From Akkermansia massiliensis (GTDB taxonomy: Bacteria; Verrucomicrobiota; Verrucomicrobiia; Verrucomicrobiales; Akkermansiaceae), in contig NZ_JAMGSI010000001.1 in NCBI RefSeq assembly GCF_023516715.1, positions 806,001 to 870,000 of the forward strand: 64,000 bases of DNA, in the 5' to 3' direction. This document shows, piece by piece, positions 23,368-32,230 of this stretch (positions within the stretch are counted from its first letter, which is position 1; every line of letters begins with the position of its first letter). Below the pieces are notes generated by a model, which saw only the letters and a list, made by a program, of their open reading frames with translations, was not told the origin of the DNA and did not search any database. The translations under genes were made by a program, and so were the position numbers.

Positions 23368-23414
23368 GGCATCCGGCAACAACCAACACACCAACATACG
23401 AAAGGAAACCAACC

Positions 23415-23855
23415 ATGATCGTCTATGACAAGCCGGTGCTGCGCCGGCAATACACGGAGGAAGCCAGCAAGCAGGGCCACCTCCATGAAGGCAAATTTGC
23501 CTCCATCAATGCTGCCGGGGAAATCGCCCTGGAAGACAACGACACAATGCCCCATGGCGTGATCAGCGAGCCGGACGGCCAGCTGCGCTCCATGCTGGGC
23601 AATCGGACCGGGGCATCCATCATCCTGTGGTCCAGCCAGTCCATCGTGCAGGCCCAGCTGGGCACAGACCCCGGCACCATCAAGATGAACACCCCGCTCA
23701 AGCGTAACGCTGACGGTACCGTTTCCGCATCCTCGGAAACTGCCGGCGACCTGATTGTGGGTTACGCTGTTCAGGACGTGGCCACCACCAAGGCCGGGCA
23801 GCTGATCAACGTGATCATGTGCAAGCCCTACAAAGTGGAGGCAGCCTCCGAATAA
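23415..23855 (+). CDS. Capsid decoration protein-like
   Basis: 146 residues, MIVYDKPVLRRQYTEEASKQ, then beta-rich sequence with Gly turns: EGKFASINAAGEIALEDNDT and VGYAVQDVATTKAGQLINVI. This is the profile of head-decoration proteins (DUF2190 type), which trimerise on the capsid surface. It lies between protease and capsid genes, the common location. No catalytic motif. Confidence 0.65.
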   Translation: MIVYDKPVLRRQYTEEASKQGHLHEGKFASINAAGEIALEDNDTMPHGVISEPDGQLRSMLGNRTGASIILWSSQSIVQAQLGTDPGTIKMNTPLKRNADGTVSASSETAGDLIVGYAVQDVATTKAGQLINVIMCKPYKVEAASE

Positions 23856-23886
23856 CATCATTATTAACTTTTAACCATTAACTGAT

Positions 23887-24843
23887 ATGAGCACAAATTA
23901 CACTTACTGTTACTCGTTGCACCAGATGGTGGTGGGCTGGTTCCGCCGTTCTCCGGTCAATCCATTGTCCTTTATCGCGCCGTCCGTGAAGGTGGACGGA
24001 GACAGCGGGACGTATGACTATTTTCCCCAGGGATATGCGTTCCGTCGCGTGGACACCTCGCGCGGACGCCATCAATCCGCCCGCAGCCTGGACCTGGTTT
24101 GCACACCACGTCCATTTGCCCTGGAGGACCACAGTCTGCGCATCGGCATCGACGATCAGGATTTGCATTTGTCCAGGGAAGAACTGGACGCCCGCCGCTC
24201 CGAAGTGGCCGCCCTTAAAGCGGAGGCCAGGACGGGAACGCTTCTGGGCGTCTGGCAAAGGTCCATGATTGCCGACGGGTTTGACCATTTCCGCAGCCAG
24301 GTTCAGGCGCGTTCCGGCGTGGGCAACTGGTCGTCTTCCTCCGCCGATCCAATGAAGGAACTCAAGGACGAGATTGACCGCATGGAAACCCAGGCCGGCA
24401 TCAAGCCCAACCGCATTCTGATTCCGAGCAAGAAGTGGGATGTGCTGGGGGCCTCCCCCGCCATCCTGGATGCCATCACCTACAACAGCGCCAGGGAACT
24501 GACCGTTGACTTGTTCAAGCAACTGCTGGGCGTCCATGCCGCCGACGATCTCCAGGTAATGGTGGCCAATGTCTCCGTTGGCAAGGATGAAGCAGGACCA
24601 TCCGTGGAGTTTGAAGGAACCAACTTGCTGGGTGACGACGTATGGCTGACCTATGCCCAGGAGGGAATGGCCGTCGGGGACTTCTCCGGCCTCAAGGTGC
24701 TGAGCGCCGGCGGCGACGCCTACGCGGAAAACGTAGAAAGCTACTACGAGCGCGGCATCCATACCACCTGGTACGAAATCAATATGAAGCATACGTACGC
24801 CGTAACGGCTCCGCCCTGCGTGAGCCGCCTGACGATCAGCTGA
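23887..24843 (+). CDS. Major capsid protein (Mu T-like)
   Basis: 318 residues, close to Mu gpT (305). The N-terminus includes LHQMVVGWFRRSPVNPLSFI, then a P-domain-like segment PKELKDEID-type helices (MKELKDEIDRMETQAGIKPN) with the common capsid phrase KPNRILIPSKKWDVLG, and a C-terminal GIHTTWYEINMKHTYAVTAP. HK97-fold capsids share the 'P..iv....w..L...p.i...i' pattern visible here. It is set apart by spacers on both sides and followed by a strong hairpin, consistent with high expression. Confidence 0.82.
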   Translation: MSTNYTYCYSLHQMVVGWFRRSPVNPLSFIAPSVKVDGDSGTYDYFPQGYAFRRVDTSRGRHQSARSLDLVCTPRPFALEDHSLRIGIDDQDLHLSREELDARRSEVAALKAEARTGTLLGVWQRSMIADGFDHFRSQVQARSGVGNWSSSSADPMKELKDEIDRMETQAGIKPNRILIPSKKWDVLGASPAILDAITYNSARELTVDLFKQLLGVHAADDLQVMVANVSVGKDEAGPSVEFEGTNLLGDDVWLTYAQEGMAVGDFSGLKVLSAGGDAYAENVESYYERGIHTTWYEINMKHTYAVTAPPCVSRLTIS

Positions 24844-24848
24844 TCATG

Positions 24849-24879
24849 GCCTCCCGCTTCCGTTGCGGAAGCGGGAGGC
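24849..24879 (+). other. 14-bp hairpin after the capsid gene
   Basis: GCCTCCCGCTTCCG and its perfect complement flank a TTG loop, 5 nt after the capsid stop. There is no U-tract, so it is more likely a 3' mRNA stabiliser or partial attenuator than a full terminator. Confidence 0.7.
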
Positions 24880-24909
24880 AAAGACTAACAACAACTAAAA
24901 GACCAAATC

Positions 24910-25302
24910 ATGATGACAAAACTTAATACCAGCAAGACCAAAACATCCGCCCCCATGGCTGAACCCCAGGGCGACAACACCAAACCGGCAGACGGAGAAC
25001 CCACCGACCCCAACATGACCAAGCAAGAATATGACGCCTTGACCGGCACGGCATCCCAAGAAGAGGATCCTCCTAAAACGGAAAACAGAGAAATTAAAGG
25101 ACAGGAACCTGTATCATCCGCCGCCACCTTGCGAACAGCTGAACCTTCCCGCGTGGAAATTGCCGCGACTATTGCCTCCGGCCTGGTGGCTCACGGACGC
25201 TATGCAGCACTGCTGCGCGACGAGCGCATGATCCGCGAGCTGGCGCTCAACTCCCTGCGGGTGGCCGATGCCCTGATCTCCGCCGCTAACCCCCAAGCCT
25301 GA
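24910..25302 (+). CDS. Hypothetical head-region protein
   Basis: 130 residues. The first 75 are polar and probably disordered (Thr, Pro, Glu, Lys), and the last 55 form helices: VEIAATIASGLVAHGRYAAL, then RELALNSLRVADALISAAN. No family is recognised. It follows the capsid gene and precedes a DUF1320-like connector, so it may be a head-completion or internal scaffold-like protein. Confidence 0.6.
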   Translation: MMTKLNTSKTKTSAPMAEPQGDNTKPADGEPTDPNMTKQEYDALTGTASQEEDPPKTENREIKGQEPVSSAATLRTAEPSRVEIAATIASGLVAHGRYAALLRDERMIRELALNSLRVADALISAANPQA

Positions 25303-25309
25303 CCGCTTC

Positions 25310-25762
25310 ATGAAAGCCTGGATCAAGCTGACGACGGATGACCTGGCCCTGGTATTCAACGCCAAGGAATTGGCCGTTGTGGCACCGTCCGGCCCGGACT
25401 CCGCCAATCCCTGGACGCTGGACACCCTGGACGACGTGACAGCCATGGTCAGGGAATCCATCGCCAGCAATCCGGCCAACGCGCTGGACGATGACCAGGC
25501 AACCATACCGCGCACGCTGCGCGCTGCCGCGATGGACATTGCGGCGGTGCGCCTGCTCAAGCGTTTCAGCATGGCCATCACCGACGAGCGGCGCAAGGCG
25601 GCGGATGATGCCGCCGCACTGCTGGCCTCCATTGCCAGGGCGGAACGCAAGGTGATGGGGCCGGACGGCAAGGTGCATGTGCCCGCATCGCACAAGCCTG
25701 CCATTATCGCCCCGTCTCCGGCCTACGGCAACGACGGCACAGGCTGGTACCCGGAGCCATGA
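25310..25762 (+). CDS. DUF1320-like head-tail connector (Mu gp36-like)
   Basis: 150 residues. LTTDDLALVFNAKELAVVAP, the helical AMVRESIASNPANA segment, and TLRAAAMDIAAVRLLKR match the connector family that includes Mu gp36 and HK97 gp6 ('t..dl...fg..el..l.....d......l...i..A...id.yL......P..l......iA.y.L'). It would form a ring under the portal. Spacing of 7 nt from the previous gene. Confidence 0.7.
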   Translation: MKAWIKLTTDDLALVFNAKELAVVAPSGPDSANPWTLDTLDDVTAMVRESIASNPANALDDDQATIPRTLRAAAMDIAAVRLLKRFSMAITDERRKAADDAAALLASIARAERKVMGPDGKVHVPASHKPAIIAPSPAYGNDGTGWYPEP

Positions 25763-25808
25763 TCGAGGCATCATGGCAGTTAATAGTGAATAGTTATCAG
25801 GTAATAGC

Positions 25809-27134
25809 ATGCCCGCTCCCGGTCAGTTTATCCTTAACAAGCAAGTCATCCCGTCCGAGCTGCGCAGCCGGGAATGGGAAGCTGCGCGCGTGGATTACTG
25901 GCGTATGGAGCGGGCCTTTGTGATGGCGGGCAAGGTGCGATTTGAGGATGCCCAGGCTTGCCGGAATGCTGCGGCTGCTCTGGCCAACGGGAAAGTGTCT
26001 CTGATTGAAGCGCGCCGGGCGGTCCGGGAAGAACTGGAACGCGCCGGCTACCGTCCCACGCCGGGAACCACCGGAACGATTAAAGACATCTACACCCCGC
26101 GCCGCCTGGATGTAACCTTGAAAACCAATGTCAACATGGCGCGCGGCTATGCGGAAAAGAACCGGCTCACGGGCAATGCCATGTACCCGGCAAGCGAGCT
26201 GCACCGCAACCGTCAATCCCGCGAGCCCAGGGACTGGCAAATGCGCTGGAACGAGGCGGCCGCCTCCGTCAACTACGAAGGTGTAGCCAGGGATGGATCT
26301 TTCATTGCTCTGAATGATTCCCCCATTTGGGCGGCGCTGTCCCGGTGGCGGACGCCTTACCCGCCTTTTGACTACGGCAGCGGCATGTGGTGGCGTCCGG
26401 TGAAATGGCGTGTTGCCGAGCAAAAGGGCCTGGTAACGGACGAAGATATGGAACGCATCGAATCCCAGCGGCCGGAGTCGTTCAACCATGATGTTGCCTT
26501 GGACGCCAATGTCCGGGATGAAGACTTGGGCGCAGCCCTGGCCGAACAGATGAAGGGCATTGCAGAATGGGACGGTTCCTCCCTGCGCCTGGTGGACCGC
26601 AACGGCACACGTCCCTATGATGCCGGAGAGATTGGCCGGGTGATCACCACCCAACCACGCGAGGACGTGCCGGCATCTCTGCGCACCAACTACCAGGCCG
26701 ACGCCCTGGATGAATTTTTAAGCAACCCCGACGGCTTCCGGGCCGATGCGCCAGAGAACCGCGCGGGACTGGATATGATTGAAGACGTGGCGCGCCTGTT
26801 TGGCCGGATTCTTCCGGACGCAGCCCCGGAACTGGAAACGTCCCTCACGCTGACAGCGCAGGATCTGGCAGCCCTGCAATCCGGCGTTTATCGCGTGCCG
26901 CTCACGGTGGCGGCGTTGCCGGCTGTGCCCGTCGGGAGTGCGCCCCCTGCCTCCGGCAACGTGCGCCTGGTGGTGCAAGGCGGTAGCAGCGCTAGGCGCA
27001 TTGACTTGGCGGCGGCTGCCATCGGCCGCCAGGTGGCGCCCGGCAGCCGGGTATTGTTGGGCGGTACGGCGTACCGCGTCACCGGCATCGACACGGCCAC
27101 CAGGCCGGCAACCATCACTGTGCGCGAATTATGA
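25809..27134 (+). CDS. MuF-like minor head protein
   Basis: 441 residues. Residues 60-200 fit the MuF domain: LTLKTNVNMARGYAEKN-type helix, WNEAAASVNYEGVARDGSFI, and ALSRWRTPYPPFDYGSGMWW, where MuF has 'f..l.yPPfdfnsgm'. It lacks the usual Cys-rich end. The last 150 residues are a beta-rich extension (VRLVVQGGSSARRIDLAAAA...VLLGGTAYRVTGI). In Mu the gene lies between portal and protease; here it follows the capsid, an order shift. It overlaps the next gene by 4 nt. Confidence 0.72.
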   Translation: MPAPGQFILNKQVIPSELRSREWEAARVDYWRMERAFVMAGKVRFEDAQACRNAAAALANGKVSLIEARRAVREELERAGYRPTPGTTGTIKDIYTPRRLDVTLKTNVNMARGYAEKNRLTGNAMYPASELHRNRQSREPRDWQMRWNEAAASVNYEGVARDGSFIALNDSPIWAALSRWRTPYPPFDYGSGMWWRPVKWRVAEQKGLVTDEDMERIESQRPESFNHDVALDANVRDEDLGAALAEQMKGIAEWDGSSLRLVDRNGTRPYDAGEIGRVITTQPREDVPASLRTNYQADALDEFLSNPDGFRADAPENRAGLDMIEDVARLFGRILPDAAPELETSLTLTAQDLAALQSGVYRVPLTVAALPAVPVGSAPPASGNVRLVVQGGSSARRIDLAAAAIGRQVAPGSRVLLGGTAYRVTGIDTATRPATITVREL

Positions 27135-27772
27135 TCAGTCTGAATGTGACCATCACGGGCGGCATTGCTTTGAAACTTGGGCGCAAAGAACAGGCCCAGG
27201 TGAATGAAGCCATTGCCCTGGACCTTCAGGACAATCTGCGCACCCGCTTTGAGGATCGCGGCGGCCGGTCTTTTTGGGCGGACGCTGCCCGCGCCACCGT
27301 CGTGGAACCGGACGGCAATGACCGGCTGGCCGTGCGTGTGTACAAGCGCGGCGTCCGGCACCAGTGGCTTGGCTCTATTAAGGCCCTGGGCGGTCCGCTG
27401 CGCGCCAGCGGCCGACCGTCCGAAGTGACGGGAGAACCGACCAAAAATCTGGCCATCCCGACAGAGTATGCCCCGTATGGGTTGAGCATCCAGCAGGCAG
27501 GGCTGGGGGGAAGCCTGGTGTTTGTGCCTTGCAAGGGGCCTGCAACGGGGGTGCTGGTTGGCGGCAAAGACGTTCCCATCACGAGGGGACCGCGCAAGGG
27601 ACAGACCCGGCGTGTGGCAGATCCGCAAAGCCCGATTTTCTACATCCTGATGCGGGAGGTCACCATACCGGAACACCCGGATGTGATGCCCGATGAAGAC
27701 GAAGTGCGCAGCGTGGCCGAGGAAGCCGTACATGATGCCCTGGATTTTTTAAGCAGAAAGAAGAAATCATGA
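27131..27772 (+). CDS. Virion morphogenesis protein (Mu G / HK97 gp10-like)
   Basis: 213 residues with the family outline: MISLNVTITGGIALKL strand, a long helix EAIALDLQDNLRTRFEDRGG, then FWADAARATVVEPDG and later strand-rich sequence. Members fill the head-tail junction or act in tail completion. The C-terminal helix EEAVHDALDFLSRKKKS is basic. Overlaps both neighbours by 4 nt. Confidence 0.7.
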   Translation: MISLNVTITGGIALKLGRKEQAQVNEAIALDLQDNLRTRFEDRGGRSFWADAARATVVEPDGNDRLAVRVYKRGVRHQWLGSIKALGGPLRASGRPSEVTGEPTKNLAIPTEYAPYGLSIQQAGLGGSLVFVPCKGPATGVLVGGKDVPITRGPRKGQTRRVADPQSPIFYILMREVTIPEHPDVMPDEDEVRSVAEEAVHDALDFLSRKKKS

Positions 27773-28242
27773 AGAAAGCGCCCAGTTACCTTTATGCCCG
27801 CAAACTGATGGGACATTTACAGGGGGACACAGATCTTGCCCCGCTGGTGATGCCGGGCCTGTTTGACCGCGTGAGCCAGTGTGACCTGCTCCTGATGACG
27901 GCCAATTCCCAGTATTGCTGCGTGGCCGTCACACCGGGCGATCCAACCAACACGGACCAGGCGCAGCGCACGCGCACCACACGGATGGATTGCCCGATGG
28001 TAGTCGGCATCTACATGCAGCAGGAATCCCTGTTGCCGCCAGGGTATGAATCCGTGGATGAATATCTGGCCGACGTCGCGGCTACCATTATTGCGCGTGT
28101 CCAGAACTGGATGCGTGATGAAGAGGACAACCAGGAAGAACCGGTCGTTATTGGCGTAACGCCGCTGGATTTGAGCAAGCTGGAAAAAATCAAGAACCTG
28201 GTAGGCAAGGCCGTCGTGCTGGCTCCGAGACTTTTTTATTAA
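27769..28242 (+). CDS. Tail-terminator-like protein
   Basis: 157 residues of mixed alpha/beta sequence. VVGIYMQQESLLPPGYESVD, then EYLADVAATIIARVQNWMRD and a final strand AVVLAPRLFY resemble tail-completion proteins that cap the tube. Position just before the tube gene supports that. No sequence signature is decisive. Confidence 0.55.
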   Translation: MKKAPSYLYARKLMGHLQGDTDLAPLVMPGLFDRVSQCDLLLMTANSQYCCVAVTPGDPTNTDQAQRTRTTRMDCPMVVGIYMQQESLLPPGYESVDEYLADVAATIIARVQNWMRDEEDNQEEPVVIGVTPLDLSKLEKIKNLVGKAVVLAPRLFY

Positions 28243-28263
28243 CCCTGAACCATAAATTAAACC

Positions 28264-28467
28264 ATGGCAAAAGCAGAAACCAAACAGGAACAGGCCCCGG
28301 CAGCAGCCGTGGGGGAAGCAACGCGGGAACCCGCCGTCAAGGTGCGCATCCTCAAGACGGGAACCGAGATTGACGGCTGGCGCTTTGCCGCCGGCGCGCT
28401 GGTGACGGTAACGGCCAAACAGGCTGCCGCTCTGGAAGCCGACAAGGCCGCCAGGCGCGTGTATTAA
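28264..28467 (+). CDS. Small tail-region protein
   Basis: 67 residues: a polar Ala/Glu-rich N-terminus, then VKVRILKTGTEIDGWRFAAG and VTVTAKQAAALEADKAARRV. The C-terminal part resembles short phage proteins of the 'kvkvl..g..i.G..y..Gd.v.v....A..L...G.a..v' type. The function of such proteins is not established; some are attached near tail tube genes. Confidence 0.6.
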   Translation: MAKAETKQEQAPAAAVGEATREPAVKVRILKTGTEIDGWRFAAGALVTVTAKQAAALEADKAARRVY

Positions 28468-28505
28468 CATCAGGCTCAACTATTAAAGAAGAAAGACTAA
28501 ACATC

Positions 28506-29093
28506 ATGAGTGAAGCAACAAGACGAGTGAACTACCTGATTGGCGGCATGCCGATCAGGATTGCCAAATTTGGAACCACGGACGGCAGCAAGACAGTGGG
28601 CGCGGACGCATGTCCGGCAATCCCCACCTCCGAAGCTCCCGGCCCCTGGCTGTACCTGGGCAAAATCAAGAGCGGCCAGGTGGAGCAGGTCAAGAAGAAC
28701 GTCCAGATTGAGGGCGTGAATGACGCCACCGGCATGTATGAGACGGAGGATGTAACTATGGTGCAGCAGTACAAACTTAAATTCACCACGCAGTACATTG
28801 CGCCGGAAGTGATTCAACTTGCCTTTGGCGTGGCTGATGAACTGGCGGACAATCAGGAAGCCGTGCCGTTTGTGTCTAACGGAGAAATCAAGGTTTGGCT
28901 ATATGGCCGCCTGACGGATCACGCCGAAAACGGCAAGGAACTGATGGAGTGGTGCGTCATGGGGAGATTGCGGCTGACGAATACTCCGAATTTCGCATCC
29001 GACCCGGCAACCGCTGAATGGGAATTGAGCATTGAATACAGCCCGTTGCAAAAGCTGACGCCCAAGGCATTGGCATCTCCGGCGACGGCCTGA
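28506..29093 (+). CDS. Major tail tube protein
   Basis: 195 residues. Beta-rich with KIKSGQVEQVKKNVQIEGVN, YKLKFTTQYIAPEVIQLAFG and KVWLYGRLTDHAENGKELME, a layout of long-tail tube proteins. It is preceded by the terminator-like protein and followed, after a fibre gene, by the tape-measure-like gene. No sheath gene is seen next to it. A strong hairpin follows, as for the capsid gene. Confidence 0.72.
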   Translation: MSEATRRVNYLIGGMPIRIAKFGTTDGSKTVGADACPAIPTSEAPGPWLYLGKIKSGQVEQVKKNVQIEGVNDATGMYETEDVTMVQQYKLKFTTQYIAPEVIQLAFGVADELADNQEAVPFVSNGEIKVWLYGRLTDHAENGKELMEWCVMGRLRLTNTPNFASDPATAEWELSIEYSPLQKLTPKALASPATA

Positions 29094-29101
29094 TGAAAAC
29101 C

Positions 29102-29135
29102 CGGAGCGGCGGGGGCAGGCAGCCTCCGCCCTCCG
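29102..29135 (+). other. GC-rich hairpin after the tail tube gene
   Basis: CGGAG/CTCCG and GGCGGGGGC/GCCTCCGCC form a near-continuous stem of about 14 bp beginning 9 nt after the tube stop. There is no U-tract. Like the hairpin after the capsid gene, it may protect or partly terminate the message of a highly made virion protein. Confidence 0.6.
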
Positions 29136-29153
29136 CAACCCTAATCACGAGAC

Positions 29154-31352
29154 ATGGAACTGGTAATTGATGGCAGAACAATGGCGCTCCGCTGGCCCTC
29201 CGGGGTGCCGGTGACGGATGTGTCCCTGGTGCTGGGCGATACGGTGCCGGTGCGCATCCGTGTGGAGCATGCCCTGGATAATTGCACACCGGCGCTGGCG
29301 GTCAAGCAGACGATAGGCAGCCCTGACCTGATCATGACCGTGACCGGGTTTGTCCGTGAAGATGACTGGCAGACGGCTGACTGGGTGGTCAATACGGCGC
29401 CGCTCCAGGAGGCGCTTGACAGTGCGGACAGCGTGGCCCTGGTGGCCGAGGTGGTGCTGGTGGCCCCTGATGGAGCGCAACACACGTCTCGCCCGATCCG
29501 GGTGACGGTGCGCCGGGACATCCTGCCGGCAAATTATGCGCCGCCCGCAGAGGTGCTTGCCGACTGGTCCGAACTGGTAGCCGACGCCCTGACCGCACAA
29601 CTGCCGGACGCGCTCAAGGAGGCGGGCGTGGAATTGGCCGCGGCAACCGGGCAATCCACCTTGTCCAGCGGGGACGCCGCCGACACCTGGACCATCGTCG
29701 GAGGCTACGCGATGACCTGGGGAGACGAGATACTGGCGGGGCATCTGCCCGACAGCTGCCGCCTGACGAGTATTTCCACCGTGTATTTTTTCGAGAATCC
29801 GGCCGCTAATCAATATTGCCTGCGGATTTGGCGGCTGACGGACGGCGCTTACAGCCTGATTGGCACCTCCGCCTATGTGTCCAACCTGTCCAGCGGCCAG
29901 ACGGCCACGTGGGTATTTACGCCGGGCATTCCCCTGACGCGCGGGGATGTCATTATCATCCAGGTGTGTGAGGGGACCGAGATAACGCCCTACGCACTGG
30001 GCATGCACGCCGTCCTGACCCCTTCCGTCCCCGGACGCGGTTTGATCACGGAGGTGTCCAACCCGCCCACCGTGAATGGTACGATGGCTCCCTTGATGAC
30101 CGTGGTGGTGGACTATGACGACGGCATCACCCTGGGAGGGATGGAGCTGGCCACCGCGCGGCAACTGGATAGCCTGGGGCGGGATGTGCGCCAATCTTCC
30201 GCGACCGCCGAGGCTGCGGCGCGGACGGCTGGCCAATCCGCCACCACCGCGTCCACGGCTGCCGATAATGCCGCAACATCTGCCACCAGCGCGGCCAACT
30301 CCGCCACAGAAGCCCAGCAGGCCCTTGAGGCCATACCGCAGGTGGATGCATCCGGCAACATGACGCTGGCCGGAGGTCTGACGGCGGCGGGGGCTATTAA
30401 CGCCAATGGCGGCATCAACATTCCGCTTGCCGTGGGGGCAGTAACGGACACGACGGCGGTTAATCGCTTTTATACGTTAGGATTGGCCGGTGCTGTATCA
30501 GCGTTGGTTCAGCCTATATACCTTAATTCCAGTTCGATCACAGTCGCGGGTTCCATTTCTAAATCTTCCAACGGTACTCTTGCCGGGTTGACGCAGCGTT
30601 TTTCGGTGGGCGCAGCTTCTGCCGGGTCCAATGCGTACGGGTCAGCGGTTATTCCCCTGATAGGGCCTAACGGTCAATTTAATTACAGTTCCGTGTGCGG
30701 ATTTTCCCTTGCGGTCAACGCGACAGCCTTCGCTAAATTTACTTTTGGCATAGGCCGCGGCTCAAAAACCAACAGAACCGGGTTGACGATGGATTCTTAT
30801 TCTATGATTCCGGGGAACGAGCTGGCCGTCAACCATGGGGAAATCATCGATGTTACCATCAATACGCCTTACGATACTGTCCGCAAGGGGTATGAAATCA
30901 GAGTAAGGGAAATCTTTTATGTATCGTCCGTTGGACACTGGCAGGTGAAGACGACAACCGTATTTCTTCCGGTAGGCCATAATGAGCTGATGCCAAACGG
31001 GCTGAACAGGCTTATTTACATGCAGAGAGGGCTGCCGAGTACAGCAGTGCGGGAGGAAAAGGCGGCTCTTTATATGGAGCTGGGAGGCGGCAGTACCAAT
31101 ACCCTGTTCAAGATAGCTTCTCTCCGCGGCTTCATCGCTTTCGAGGCAGGAACAGGCGTAAGCACCCTGATTATCGACGCGCGCAATGAGAAAACATATG
31201 CCCTTTCAGCCGACGCGGGCACAGGCACCAGGCACCTTTATTCCAATGGATTGACCAATCCAACCTATCACGCATTGGAAGCAATGGCCATTAACGCCAT
31301 TGAATCCGAGGAAACGGCGGATTTTGAAGATATTAACGTACCTATAGAATGA
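29154..31352 (+). CDS. Tail fibre/receptor-binding-like protein
   Basis: 732 residues. The N-terminal 130 look like an attachment domain (MELVIDGRTMALRWPSGVPV, strand-rich). Around 340-400 an Ala/Ser/Thr-rich coiled coil (ATAEAAARTAGQSATTASTA) is typical of trimeric phage fibres. The remaining 330 residues are beta-rich with Asn/Gly/Ser, as in knobs that bind surface glycans. Its place between tube and tape measure is unusual; fibres normally come last. The codon use of the final third appears less GC-rich than its neighbours, which fits horizontal exchange of host-range domains. Confidence 0.65.
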   Translation: MELVIDGRTMALRWPSGVPVTDVSLVLGDTVPVRIRVEHALDNCTPALAVKQTIGSPDLIMTVTGFVREDDWQTADWVVNTAPLQEALDSADSVALVAEVVLVAPDGAQHTSRPIRVTVRRDILPANYAPPAEVLADWSELVADALTAQLPDALKEAGVELAAATGQSTLSSGDAADTWTIVGGYAMTWGDEILAGHLPDSCRLTSISTVYFFENPAANQYCLRIWRLTDGAYSLIGTSAYVSNLSSGQTATWVFTPGIPLTRGDVIIIQVCEGTEITPYALGMHAVLTPSVPGRGLITEVSNPPTVNGTMAPLMTVVVDYDDGITLGGMELATARQLDSLGRDVRQSSATAEAAARTAGQSATTASTAADNAATSATSAANSATEAQQALEAIPQVDASGNMTLAGGLTAAGAINANGGINIPLAVGAVTDTTAVNRFYTLGLAGAVSALVQPIYLNSSSITVAGSISKSSNGTLAGLTQRFSVGAASAGSNAYGSAVIPLIGPNGQFNYSSVCGFSLAVNATAFAKFTFGIGRGSKTNRTGLTMDSYSMIPGNELAVNHGEIIDVTINTPYDTVRKGYEIRVREIFYVSSVGHWQVKTTTVFLPVGHNELMPNGLNRLIYMQRGLPSTAVREEKAALYMELGGGSTNTLFKIASLRGFIAFEAGTGVSTLIIDARNEKTYALSADAGTGTRHLYSNGLTNPTYHALEAMAINAIESEETADFEDINVPIE

Positions 31353-31753
31353 ACAACGCAGAAATACAAATTCAGTTTCCGCAGCCCGGCGAATGGCAGG
31401 AGTTCACCCTGATGCCCATTTATCAGGACAAGGGCGGTTATAGACCTCCGGCGCGCTATACGCAGGACGAAATTCCAGCGGATCAGGCCCTGGCCATGGA
31501 GGCCGTAGTTGCCGCGCTGGTGGGCATGGGTGAGGACTGGCAGGCGGTGCAGGTGTGGGCGCGGCTGAAAGAGTTTTACGCTCCGGAGGAGGATGACCCC
31601 ATGCGGACGGCGGAAACCGTAGATTTGACCGTTGAGGCCGTCAATCCGCAGGGCGGGCGCAGGGTGTTTACTTCCCGCGACTACCCGGCTTTTGTGATCA
31701 CGGAATCCGCCGCCGTGGCGTTTTTCAGGTTTTTCACGACCAGCAATCTTTGA
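31349..31753 (+). CDS. Hypothetical tail-region protein
   Basis: 134 residues, MNNAEIQIQFPQPGEWQEFT. Mixed alpha/beta: ARYTQDEIPADQALAMEAVV, then AVQVWARLKEFYAPEEDDPM. Overlaps the fibre stop by 4 nt, so probably co-translated and a fibre chaperone or accessory; a tail-assembly chaperone is another option from its position before the tape measure. No family is recognised. Confidence 0.6.
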   Translation: MNNAEIQIQFPQPGEWQEFTLMPIYQDKGGYRPPARYTQDEIPADQALAMEAVVAALVGMGEDWQAVQVWARLKEFYAPEEDDPMRTAETVDLTVEAVNPQGGRRVFTSRDYPAFVITESAAVAFFRFFTTSNL

Positions 31754-31759
31754 CTGATT

Positions 31760-32227
31760 ATGGACGCCTATCGTTCGCAAGATACAGTGATCTACCGCCC
31801 AATCGGAGACGATGCCCCGGAGGCGGTGGCCTTGTGCAGTTACGGGGATGTGATGCCGTCCCTGGTAACTGTGTTTCCCTCCGTCCAGGTGCAGCGCGAG
31901 GCCGTGATCGGCAGCCGCTGGATGCACCAGGCGGCACGCGGCAATGCCGGGTTGCAGATGTCTTTTTCCCTGGCGCGGGCTTTCAGCACTTACGCCGCCG
32001 CCAGGGCATGGGGATTGGACATAGCGGAATTGCTGGCGCTGTACCCGGAGGGCATGGTCACCTGGATGACCGCCTATCATGCCGGCATCCCGCAGCGCAC
32101 GCGGGAATACCACGCCACCCTTGACCATGTGCAGCCTTTGCCGCCGACCAATGATCAACGATATGGGGCCGCAGCGTTTTGGGGGGTGCTGGAAATTCAA
32201 CTTTTTTTAACAGGAGACATTGATTGA
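31760..32227 (+). CDS. Hypothetical tail-region protein
   Basis: 155 residues, MDAYRSQDTVIYRPIGDDAP. Mixed composition, with WMHQAARGNAGLQMSFSLAR and FWGVLEIQLFLTGDID at the end. It lies 6 nt after the previous gene and 3 nt before the tape measure. It could be a tail-tip or tail-assembly component. No motif supports a firmer call. Confidence 0.6.
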   Translation: MDAYRSQDTVIYRPIGDDAPEAVALCSYGDVMPSLVTVFPSVQVQREAVIGSRWMHQAARGNAGLQMSFSLARAFSTYAAARAWGLDIAELLALYPEGMVTWMTAYHAGIPQRTREYHATLDHVQPLPPTNDQRYGAAAFWGVLEIQLFLTGDID

Positions 32228-32230
32228 CCT

